Positions 1 through 4,850 of a stretch of DNA of 10,113 nt are shown here, one piece after another. Source of the DNA: Dehalococcoidales bacterium (GTDB taxonomy: Bacteria; Chloroflexota; Dehalococcoidia; Dehalococcoidales; UBA2162); contig CP070645.1 of assembly GCA_020354275.1 (NCBI GenBank), positions 829,485 to 839,597 on the forward strand, given 5' to 3'. The first letter of the stretch is position 1, and each line of letters begins with the position of its first letter. The notes under the pieces are model-generated. The model was not told the DNA's origin. It saw nothing but the letters and a program-made list of their open reading frames with translations, and ran no database searches. The position numbers were made by a program, and so were the translations under genes.

Positions 1-356
1 ATAGCAACGGCAAAGGTAAAGCCGATAAGTAACAATGCCCATCTAGCATAATTGATGGATTTCTTGGAGGATTCCCGTTGATCAGTGGCCGAAGGCGAAA
101 TGCCATTGATAAATAGTGTCCAGTTCTTGCATTTCTTCGATTCAATGAGGATATTACGTATTTCGTCAATTGTCTTGCCCGAGAGATAGAAGCTGGGGAG
201 CCTTTCTTTGTAACATACAAGCCAAGTATAGCCAGCCTCATACCAGTCCCGGTTTGTATTTTCGACAAGTGAGCGGCGGGGAGCTACGCCATAATACTCT
301 TCTGCTTTCTGACAAAGATAGGCACAACTTATGCACGTTTTTTTAGGTAGTTCCAT
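1..356 (-). CDS. Partial membrane protein with N-terminal Cys cluster, unknown function
   Basis: An open frame reads from an ATG at 356-354 down to the left edge without a stop, giving 118 residues; the C-terminus lies outside the window. The N-terminus has Cys8, Cys11 and Cys15 (TCISCAYLC) plus Cys48 and Cys76, a pattern that could bind zinc or a cluster, although no family is recognised. From about Trp106 a hydrophobic stretch (WALLLIGFTFAVA) begins that looks like a transmembrane segment, so the visible part is probably a soluble domain anchored by its C-terminus. An in-frame ATG two codons upstream (362) is possible, but it touches a candidate -10 box. No Shine-Dalgarno is visible before either ATG. 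Composition is AT-rich like the next two genes. It could be a non-functional remnant, but the long clean frame and plausible protein argue for a real gene. Confidence 0.6.
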   Translation of the reverse strand, partial: MELPKKTCISCAYLCQKAEEYYGVAPRRSLVENTNRDWYEAGYTWLVCYKERLPSFYLSGKTIDEIRNILIESKKCKNWTLFINGISPSATDQRESSKKSINYARWALLLIGFTFAVA

Positions 357-362
357 GCTCAT

Positions 363-390
363 ATATTAGCACTGGGCGAGATTTTGTCTA
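363..390 (-). promoter_or_regulatory. Candidate promoter of the left-edge gene
   Basis: On the minus strand, TAGACA (385-390, 5 of 6 matches to the -35 consensus) is separated by 16 bp from TAATAT (363-368, 4 of 6). A start 6-7 bases downstream would fall at about the ATG at 356, giving a leaderless message, which fits the missing Shine-Dalgarno. The evidence is a motif match in AT-rich DNA, so chance is possible. Confidence 0.3.
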
Positions 391-464
391 GTACGTCATT
401 TTGACAACCTTATTAGTTGTGGGGTTTTGTATACGGCACTGGTTAATTATCCGCCCGGGTCTTT

Positions 465-674
465 CTACTCATTTTTCAATAGCGTGAATAAATCTGCCAA
501 CATAGTTAATAGATCCACCAGCGTATTAATGGATGGTACCAATAGCTCAGTATCCACTTCCCGAAATTCGGGACTTGCTATCAGGTTTTCAATCATAGTT
601 TCAAGCTTTGACGCACTTATTATTATTTCTCGTAATTGTTTGTTTACGACCTTCTCCGGATATTCACACGCCAT
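465..674 (-). CDS. Small 69-aa helical protein, unknown function
   Basis: The 69-residue product starts MACEYPEKVV and is rich in Leu, Ile, Glu and Lys with hydrophobic spacing typical of amphipathic helices (for example residues 50-66, LVDLLTMLADLFTLLKN). There is no signal peptide, and the hydrophobic run is interrupted by charges, so it is probably a soluble helical or oligomerising protein. The start is supported by GGAGGT about nine bases upstream of the ATG. An overlapping plus-strand frame in the same place encodes a low-quality protein without a comparable ribosome site, so I choose the minus strand. It lies 106 bp downstream of the HTH/zinc-ribbon gene on the same strand and could be cotranscribed. 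I recognise no family. Confidence 0.6.
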   Translation of the reverse strand: MACEYPEKVVNKQLREIIISASKLETMIENLIASPEFREVDTELLVPSINTLVDLLTMLADLFTLLKNE

Positions 675-751
675 AAGATAAAAACCTCCGCATACGGGCT
701 TAAAATTTTACTACCACATTAATATCTCAGCAGAAGGGTAGGCTTCCGATA

Positions 752-763
752 AAATACGTATTT
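752..763. repeat. 12-bp perfect palindrome between two minus-strand genes
   Basis: AAATACGTATTT is a perfect palindrome lying between the HTH protein gene and the small helical protein gene. It could be an operator for the small gene. A 12-bp palindrome in AT-rich DNA can also arise by chance. Confidence 0.25.
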
Positions 764-780
764 AGAACTTCACAAAATAC

Positions 781-1200
781 CTAATTTGCTATTAACCGCT
801 GTATAGTCCTGCATGATACCTGGATGCCTTTCTCGGTCATCAGTCTTTTAGAGATAGTCCTCCCCCCCATACCTTCAGCAGCTAACTGTTTTATCAGTTC
901 TATAGGTAGCTCCCGTTTCTTGGGTCCGCGTTTGGGGTGCGACATAATTCGTTTATTAGTATTGTTGCCATTACCCCCCTTTGTAGCACTTGTCACACGT
1001 TGTAGGGACTTAGGTTTTGGTTTCTTGGGAACTCTGGGGGCCCACTTTTGTTTGCCCGAATAGCTCTTGGCTTCTTCAAGTAGAAAGTCGTAGCATTTCT
1101 GGCAGTACCGATCATCGGGGCTGATATCATCCTGGGGGATACCTGTTAAGCAGGCTTCGCAGAAGTAGGGGAACTGCATATCTCTCTTAATGTCAAACAA
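781..1200 (-). CDS. Zinc-ribbon plus helix-turn-helix DNA-binding protein
   Basis: The 139-residue protein has two parts. Residues 14-36 carry two CxxC pairs (Cys14, Cys17, Cys33, Cys36) in a zinc-ribbon-like arrangement. A basic linker rich in Lys and Pro (about 50-95) follows. Residues 97-137 resemble the helix-turn-helix at the end of Hin-type resolvases and related regulators: a helix IELIKQLAAEG, a turn, then TISKRL and a recognition helix around CRTIQRLI. This suggests sequence-specific DNA binding, but there is no catalytic recombinase domain, so I call it a putative regulator. The start is TTG at 1200-1198: GGAGGT sits about 8 bases upstream, whereas an ATG seven codons inside has no ribosome site, and the ATG just upstream of the TTG is out of frame and soon stops. 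It is divergent from the lipoprotein gene. Confidence 0.65.
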   Translation of the reverse strand: MFDIKRDMQFPYFCEACLTGIPQDDISPDDRYCQKCYDFLLEEAKSYSGKQKWAPRVPKKPKPKSLQRVTSATKGGNGNNTNKRIMSHPKRGPKKRELPIELIKQLAAEGMGGRTISKRLMTEKGIQVSCRTIQRLIAN

Positions 1201-1290
1201 TCATCAAACCTCCGCTATTATGGGTATGCTGAATAGAAAAACATGGTGGTTATTGTGACCTTGACACTGTAATGCAGGGTTCCCGCTCAG

Positions 1291-1360
1291 TACTCCGATA
1301 AGGAAAATGTCATTGCCGGTGCTCTTCCACTGCTGAGTTGTCCCGTATTATCGGAGAGTA
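1291..1360. repeat. Inverted repeat abutting a promoter
   Basis: TACTCCGATAA (1291-1301) is mirrored by TTATCGGAGAGTA (1348-1360), nine bases being exactly complementary (CTCCGATAA with TTATCGGAG) and the outer bases also matching if two bases are skipped. The arms are 46 bp apart and the right arm ends exactly where the -35 box at 1361 begins. Either a two-site operator or the relic of a mobile element end would look like this. Confidence 0.35.
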
Positions 1361-1389
1361 TTGACAATATACGAAATAGAGAATAGACT
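1361..1389 (+). promoter_or_regulatory. Sigma-70-type promoter for the lipoprotein gene
   Basis: A perfect -35 hexamer TTGACA (1361-1366) is followed after exactly 17 bp by TAGACT (1384-1389, 4 of 6 matches to TATAAT). It would start a transcript near 1396 with a leader of about 240 bases before the lipoprotein ATG. Confidence 0.45.
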
Positions 1390-1548
1390 TTATCACAAAG
1401 GCGGGCTATCAGAAGAGGGAAGGGGAAAAAGTATATTCAGGAATTCTTGGTGTACCCTCCTTTGAGCTTGGTAGTTTATTGAGAAAGAGTATGAGGGGGT
1501 GATGGCTTTGTGAGATAAGGCACTGGCGATGTTACGGTCAGTAGTAAT

Positions 1549-1591
1549 CCTCCGTCAGACGGAGCTCCAGGGCAGTCTGACCTGAAGGAGG
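1549..1591 (+). other. Stem-loop in the lipoprotein mRNA leader
   Basis: GTCAGAC (1554-1560) pairs with GTCTGAC (1575-1581), and flanking CCTCC (1549-1553) pairs with GGAGG (1587-1591), with a small asymmetric internal loop. No T-run follows, so it is not an intrinsic terminator. It might stabilise or regulate the message. Confidence 0.35.
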
Positions 1592-1636
1592 AAGCAATCG
1601 AGAATTGACTAAATACTTCAGAAAGGAGACCTGATA

Positions 1637-2479
1637 ATGAAAAGGAAAATCCTAATCGGGGTGGCGTCGTTGCTGGCAGTGGTATTTCTGTTCGGCTGCG
1701 GTGGCGTATCTCAGGAGGATTACGATGCCGTGGTTGCCGAGCGAGATTCGTGCCAGTCACAGCTGGCATCTCTGCAGAGTGACCTTGATGCCGCCGAGAG
1801 TGCCAAGGCTGCTGCCGAGGCTGACCTGGCTGCCGCTGAGGCCGACCTGACCAGCTGTGAGGGCGACCTTACCTCGGCTAACAGTGCCAAGGCATCTGCT
1901 CAGAGCGCCCTGGCCGCTGCTGAAGCTGAAGTAGCCGACCTGGAAGCACAGCTAGCGGAATGTCAGGCCGCTGAGGAAGAGGAGGAAGAAGAGGAAGAGG
2001 AGGAAGAGGAAGAGGAGGAAGAGGAAGAGGAGGAAACCGAGCTCTCATTTACACCAGTCACCTATACCAATGACGAATACGGCTTCTCTATCAAACATAA
2101 GGATAACTGGGAAACACGAGATATCGATAGGGAAAACGTTATAATGAAGGTAGCAGACCCGGCTTATGGTGTTCCTGGAATGATGATTTTCGTACTGGAT
2201 TCTTCCGAGGGTGCTACCATATCAGACGTACTACCTATCGGTCTGGAGGATCCGGATACTGATATCCAGTCCACCGGTACGGCATCTCTTTCCGATGGAA
2301 CCGACGTAGAGACGGCCTGGTTGTTTTATCTCAGTGGTAGTACTACGATGGAAGCTGAAGCCCGCGGGTTCATCAAGGACGACAAGTGGTTTGTTATGGT
2401 TGTCTTCACTATCGGTACTTACTGGCCAATGGCCGACCAGTATCCTGACGAGATACTCAGCACCTGGACATTTGATTAA
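1637..2479 (+). CDS. Lipoprotein with coiled coil, poly-Glu linker and C-terminal globular domain
   Basis: The 280-residue protein begins with a lipoprotein signal peptide: MKRK, a hydrophobic core, and a lipobox LFGC with the modifiable Cys at 21. Residues about 25-112 are an Ala/Glu/Asp/Leu-rich coiled coil with Cys39, Cys74 and Cys109 spaced exactly 35 residues (five heptads) apart. An uninterrupted run of 21 glutamates (113-133) links it to a globular domain (about 137-280) that opens YTNDEYGFSIKHKDNWE, resembling the PsbP/DUF1795-type lipoprotein domains of bacteria; this match is from memory and moderate. The product should sit outside the cytoplasmic membrane, with the domain held off by the coiled coil. 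AAGGAG (1623-1628) lies 8 bases before the ATG. It appears monocistronic, with a hairpin just past its stop. The partner or ligand is unknown. Confidence 0.85.
   Translation: MKRKILIGVASLLAVVFLFGCGGVSQEDYDAVVAERDSCQSQLASLQSDLDAAESAKAAAEADLAAAEADLTSCEGDLTSANSAKASAQSALAAAEAEVADLEAQLAECQAAEEEEEEEEEEEEEEEEEEEEETELSFTPVTYTNDEYGFSIKHKDNWETRDIDRENVIMKVADPAYGVPGMMIFVLDSSEGATISDVLPIGLEDPDTDIQSTGTASLSDGTDVETAWLFYLSGSTTMEAEARGFIKDDKWFVMVVFTIGTYWPMADQYPDEILSTWTFD
1973..2036 (+). repeat. 64-nt pure purine tract encoding poly-Glu
   Basis: All bases from 1973 to 2036 are A or G. Twenty-one GAA/GAG codons are arranged partly as a 15-bp unit, GAGGAGGAAGAGGAA, repeated nearly three times. This suggests growth by slippage or unequal exchange, and the strand asymmetry could allow triplex (H-DNA) formation. 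Confidence 0.8.
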
Positions 2480-2507
2480 CCTCTCATAGCGAAATATAGG
2501 ACTTACC

Positions 2508-2540
2508 AAGGGCGTATCCCGGAACCTGGGGTACGTCCTT
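2508..2540 (+). terminator. Hairpin terminator after the lipoprotein gene
   Basis: A 13-bp stem (2508-2520 with 2528-2540, including two G-U pairs) encloses a 7-base loop GGAACCT. It starts 29 bases after the lipoprotein stop. The following bases are only moderately T-rich (ACTTCGTC), so it may be an imperfect terminator or an mRNA 3'-end stabiliser. Confidence 0.5.
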
Positions 2541-2543
2541 ACT

Positions 2544-2572
2544 TCGTCATCAGTATTTAAGATGAATAATAT
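2544..2572 (+). promoter_or_regulatory. Candidate distal promoter of the larA-lut operon
   Basis: TCGTCA (2544-2549, 4 of 6) is followed after 17 bp by TAATAT (2567-2572, 4 of 6). A start near 2579 would give a leader of about 205 bases that contains both competing arms of the attenuator-like structure. Support is motif-only. Confidence 0.3.
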
Positions 2573-2628
2573 ACCGTAAAGTTGGGTGCGATAGGCAATA
2601 TGGCCGAACTGTGGGAAAAGGGTGTTTC

Positions 2629-2657
2629 TTGATTATGACCTGAGATACGGGTAAAAT
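2629..2657 (+). promoter_or_regulatory. Candidate proximal promoter of the larA-lut operon
   Basis: TTGATT (2629-2634, 4 of 6) and TAAAAT (2652-2657, 5 of 6) are spaced by 17 bp. A start near 2664 would omit the first pairing arm (2640-2653) but include the terminator-like hairpin. If this is the main promoter, the upstream arm is promoter DNA and the antiterminator idea fails. Confidence 0.4.
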
Positions 2658-2744
2658 GGCAGTATAGATAAGGCTGAAGAAAGGGTAAGATTACCAGTAC
2701 CAGTTCTACCCGGTGATATACAGGATCTCAGCCTTTTTATTTAT
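2640..2744 (+). promoter_or_regulatory. Attenuator-like leader with mutually exclusive hairpins
   Basis: Terminator form: AAGGCTGA (2670-2677) pairs with TCAGCCTT (2728-2735), extended by GA/TC across one bulged A. GGGTA (2683-2687) pairs with TACCC (2707-2711) inside it. The stem is followed by a T-rich tract to 2744. Alternative form: CTGAGAT (2640-2646) pairs with ATCTCAG (2725-2731), and CGGGTA (2648-2653) with TACCCG (2707-2712). The two forms use the same 3' arm, so they exclude each other. The two 5' arms are themselves imperfect direct repeats. This is the layout of transcription attenuators and riboswitches; I recognise no known ligand-binding consensus. It lies directly before the larA-like gene. 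Confidence 0.5.
2728..2744 (+). terminator. 3' arm and T-tract of the leader terminator
   Basis: TCAGCC followed by TTTTTATTTAT closes the hairpin with the GGCTGA arm at 2672-2677. Read-through would be needed to reach the GTG at 2785, so this is most sensibly a conditional terminator rather than the end of the lipoprotein transcript, which already has a hairpin at 2508-2540. The large apical region makes it weaker than a compact terminator. Confidence 0.45.
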
Positions 2745-2784
2745 GTGGAGTTTTAACATAGTGCCACCATAAGGAGGGAGATGA

Positions 2785-4035
2785 GTGAGTGTACCGACAG
2801 TATCTGTCCCCAGTGGGATGTGGTTCAAGGAAGGGGAATTGGATCTGGAATTTCCTGAGTCATGGGAGGTTGTGCCGTGCCTGATGAAAGGTCACGATGC
2901 TCCCCCTGTAACCCCGGTAGAGATACAGGCCGCCTTTGACAATCCCGTGAGTAGCCCACCGCTGCGTGAGCTGGCCGGGGAGAAGAGCGAGGTGGCCATA
3001 ATCTTCGATGATATGTCGCGTCCCACCAGGACCGGTGTCATAGTGCCGTATGTTCTGGCCGAACTGGCCGCCGCCGGGATACCGGATACGGCAATAAGGT
3101 TTGTCTGCGCGCTTGGTTCTCACGGTGCCCATACCTACCAGGACTTTGAGAAGAAGCTGGGCAGCGAGATAATGGACAGGTACCCGGTCTATAACCACAA
3201 TCCCTATGAGAACTGTACTTACGTCGGGGATACGTCGAGCGGCACCAGGCTTTCGGTCAATGCTGAGGTGATGACCTGTGACCTGAAGATTGCCATTGGT
3301 TCGGTAATCCCCCATCCCCAGGCTGGCTATGGTGGTGGTGGCAAGATTATCATCCCGGGCGTGGCCTCCATTGATTCAATCGAGGCGCTACACCGACTGG
3401 ATATCAATGCCCGTCGGGAGGGGAGGGGGAATACTGTGGGCCCCGGGCGGTATGCTGATAACCCGCTGGTAAGTGAATGCCTGGAGGTTGCCAGGATGGT
3501 GGGACTGAATTTCAAGATTGACACCATCATAAACGGCAGGGGGCAGCCCTGTGCCGTTTTTGCCGGTGAGCCCGAGGCCGAGTATTACCGGGCGGTGCAG
3601 TATGCCGAGCCCCACTACGCAACCAAAGCGGTCTCCGGCGCTGATGTGGTGGTAGTTAATAACTACAGCAAGGGTAACGAGGCCATCGTCGGTTACGGCA
3701 TGGGGATGCGGTTGCTGATGGAGAAGGGCGGTGACCTGGTGATGAGTTATGATTTCCCCACCGGTCAGGTGGTGCACTATCTGCTGGGCAGTTTCGGTAA
3801 AAGCACCCGGGGGCGCCTTTCCGGCGGTGGTGGCGGCCGGCGCCAGATACCCTTTTTAAAGAGACTGATAGTCCTGTCACCGCAGGTTGAGAAGTCCTTT
3901 GGCGACTGGCTGGGTGTCGCCGATATTTACTGGGTGAAGACATGGCCTGAAGCCAGGGCGTTGCTGGAGCAGGATTTTCCTGATGGTGCCAGGGCGGTGG
4001 TTGTCCCTGACGGCACGGTTCAATACCTGGTATGA
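2785..4035 (+). CDS. larA: LarA-family nickel-pincer racemase/epimerase (DUF2088)
   Basis: The 416-residue length fits the LarA family, which uses the nickel-pincer nucleotide cofactor to racemise or epimerise alpha-hydroxyacids by hydride transfer. The N-domain has DDMSRPTR (75-82) and GSHGAHT (111-117, His113). PHPQAGYGGGGK (176-187) gives His177 and Lys187, and ALHRL gives His203. Spacing His177-Lys187-His203 (10 and 16) equals that of His174-Lys184-His200 in Lactiplantibacillus plantarum LarA, so cofactor attachment and the catalytic His residues appear intact. The substrate region (292-300, NNYSKGNEA) does not look like classic lactate racemase, so another 2-hydroxyacid is possible. Start is GTG with GGAGG 7 bases upstream; an ATG at 2781 is out of frame and too close to the ribosome site. 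It is first in an operon with two Lut-like genes. No larB/C/E genes are in view, so cofactor must come from elsewhere. Confidence 0.85.
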   Translation: MSVPTVSVPSGMWFKEGELDLEFPESWEVVPCLMKGHDAPPVTPVEIQAAFDNPVSSPPLRELAGEKSEVAIIFDDMSRPTRTGVIVPYVLAELAAAGIPDTAIRFVCALGSHGAHTYQDFEKKLGSEIMDRYPVYNHNPYENCTYVGDTSSGTRLSVNAEVMTCDLKIAIGSVIPHPQAGYGGGGKIIIPGVASIDSIEALHRLDINARREGRGNTVGPGRYADNPLVSECLEVARMVGLNFKIDTIINGRGQPCAVFAGEPEAEYYRAVQYAEPHYATKAVSGADVVVVNNYSKGNEAIVGYGMGMRLLMEKGGDLVMSYDFPTGQVVHYLLGSFGKSTRGRLSGGGGGRRQIPFLKRLIVLSPQVEKSFGDWLGVADIYWVKTWPEARALLEQDFPDGARAVVVPDGTVQYLV

Positions 4036-4071
4036 TTCAGGTCTGTTTGATTTTTCAGGGAGGCCGGTAAA

Positions 4072-4791
4072 ATGGCAGACATTGAGGAACTGGTGGAGCA
4101 GTTCAAGGCGGATGCTACCCGCACCGGCGCCGTGGTCTATGAGGCCGAAGGTGCCGGGGATGCCCGGGACTATGTGTTGAAGCTGGCCCAGGAGCGTGGC
4201 GTCAGGCATATCGTCAAGTCAAAATCGGCGGTGGCGGAAGGAATAGGACTGAGGGAGCACCTGGAGAAGGCCGGTATTGAGGTCAGGGAGACCGATATCG
4301 GGCAGTGGATCGCCCAGCTGGCCGGGGAAGAAGCAGGCTCGGAGACAGATAAAACTGTTGAGCAGGTCGCTGAACTGATTTCCCGTGAAACCGGCCAGAA
4401 GCTGGAGCCAGAAGGTGATGTGCTGATGGCTGCGGCACGCCGTTTTCTAAGGCAGTCATATATCAATGCCGGTATGGGCATTTCCGGGGCTGACTTTGGC
4501 ATTGCCGAGACCGGAACCATGGTCAACCTCAGTAATGACGGTAATGACCGTCTGGCTACTGTTCTGCCCCTGATACATGTAACCATGATGAAACGTGAAG
4601 ATATAGTGGCCACCCTGAGTGACGCCATTAGTAGAATAAAGACGCTTGTCGAGGAGTCGGGCGGTGGGCAAATTCCCAGCTACATCACCTATCACACGGG
4701 TCGGAACACCACCGGTGATATCCGCGGGGCACTGATGGCCAGGGCCCAGGGTCCCGAGGAAGAGCACATCGTGTTGCTGGGGAATGCTTGA
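4072..4791 (+). CDS. Stand-alone LUD-domain protein, LutC-sized paralogue of the next gene
   Basis: The 239-residue protein is a single LUD (lactate utilisation, DUF162) domain. Visible family motifs are IVKSKS (47-52), ETDIG (73-77) and GIAETGT (143-149). The end, TGRNTTGDI...GPEEEHIVLL (209-235), resembles LutC tails. Residues 8-86 are 54/79 identical (hand count) to residues 65-143 of the following fusion protein, so the two arose by duplication. Relative to that neighbour it lacks the first ~57 residues and the HMVGPAIHK motif, replaced by a short AGSETDK stretch. LutC works with LutA and LutB in oxidising L-lactate to pyruvate in the cytoplasm; by size and context this protein may fill that place, though it is LutB-like in its N-terminal two thirds. 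GGGAGG lies 8 bases before the ATG. It follows the larA-like gene by 36 bp, in one operon. Confidence 0.8.
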   Translation: MADIEELVEQFKADATRTGAVVYEAEGAGDARDYVLKLAQERGVRHIVKSKSAVAEGIGLREHLEKAGIEVRETDIGQWIAQLAGEEAGSETDKTVEQVAELISRETGQKLEPEGDVLMAAARRFLRQSYINAGMGISGADFGIAETGTMVNLSNDGNDRLATVLPLIHVTMMKREDIVATLSDAISRIKTLVEESGGGQIPSYITYHTGRNTTGDIRGALMARAQGPEEEHIVLLGNA

Positions 4792-4850
4792 AAGCTAACG
4801 GGAAGCGAAGCCCCGGCAATACCTCTGATATTCAGGTGTGAGGTGCAATA

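Larger units (their letters stand above)
1201..1636. other. 436-bp non-coding region between divergent genes
   Basis: No convincing gene is visible on either strand. The region contains an inverted repeat (1291-1360), a plus-strand promoter (1361-1389) and a stem-loop in the presumed leader of the lipoprotein gene (1549-1591), each listed separately. A nine-codon TTG frame (1605-1634) that ends just before the lipoprotein start is too weakly supported to call. Confidence 0.5.

Noticed and set aside
427..681. 84-codon plus-strand open frame opposite the 69-aa gene
   Set aside because: The protein is Ser/Asn-rich and unstructured, the ATG has no ribosome site, and the opposite strand has a clear GGAGGT-led gene with better composition.
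701..710. Palindrome TAAAATTTTA upstream of the 69-aa gene
   Set aside because: Short and AT-only in AT-rich DNA; likely chance.
1605..1634. Nine-codon TTG micro-frame ahead of the lipoprotein
   Set aside because: The GGAGG is about 13 bases from the TTG, too far, and the peptide has no attenuator-like residue run.
2581..2680. Possible TPP riboswitch, from GGGTGC and CTGAGA strings
   Set aside because: The strings are in the wrong arrangement: the conserved second half (ACCTGATC and the GG/CC-closed TAAT hairpin) is missing, and the downstream genes have no link to thiamin.
2670..2735. T-box element in the leader
   Set aside because: No T-box (TGGNACCGCG-like) sequence or specifier loop is seen, and the operon is not an amino-acid or tRNA-ligase gene set.
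2650..4078. Exact 13-base repeat GGTAAAATGGCAG in the leader and at the start of the LUD gene
   Set aside because: One chance match of this length is expected in about 10 kb, and in the leader the ATG opens only a three-codon frame.
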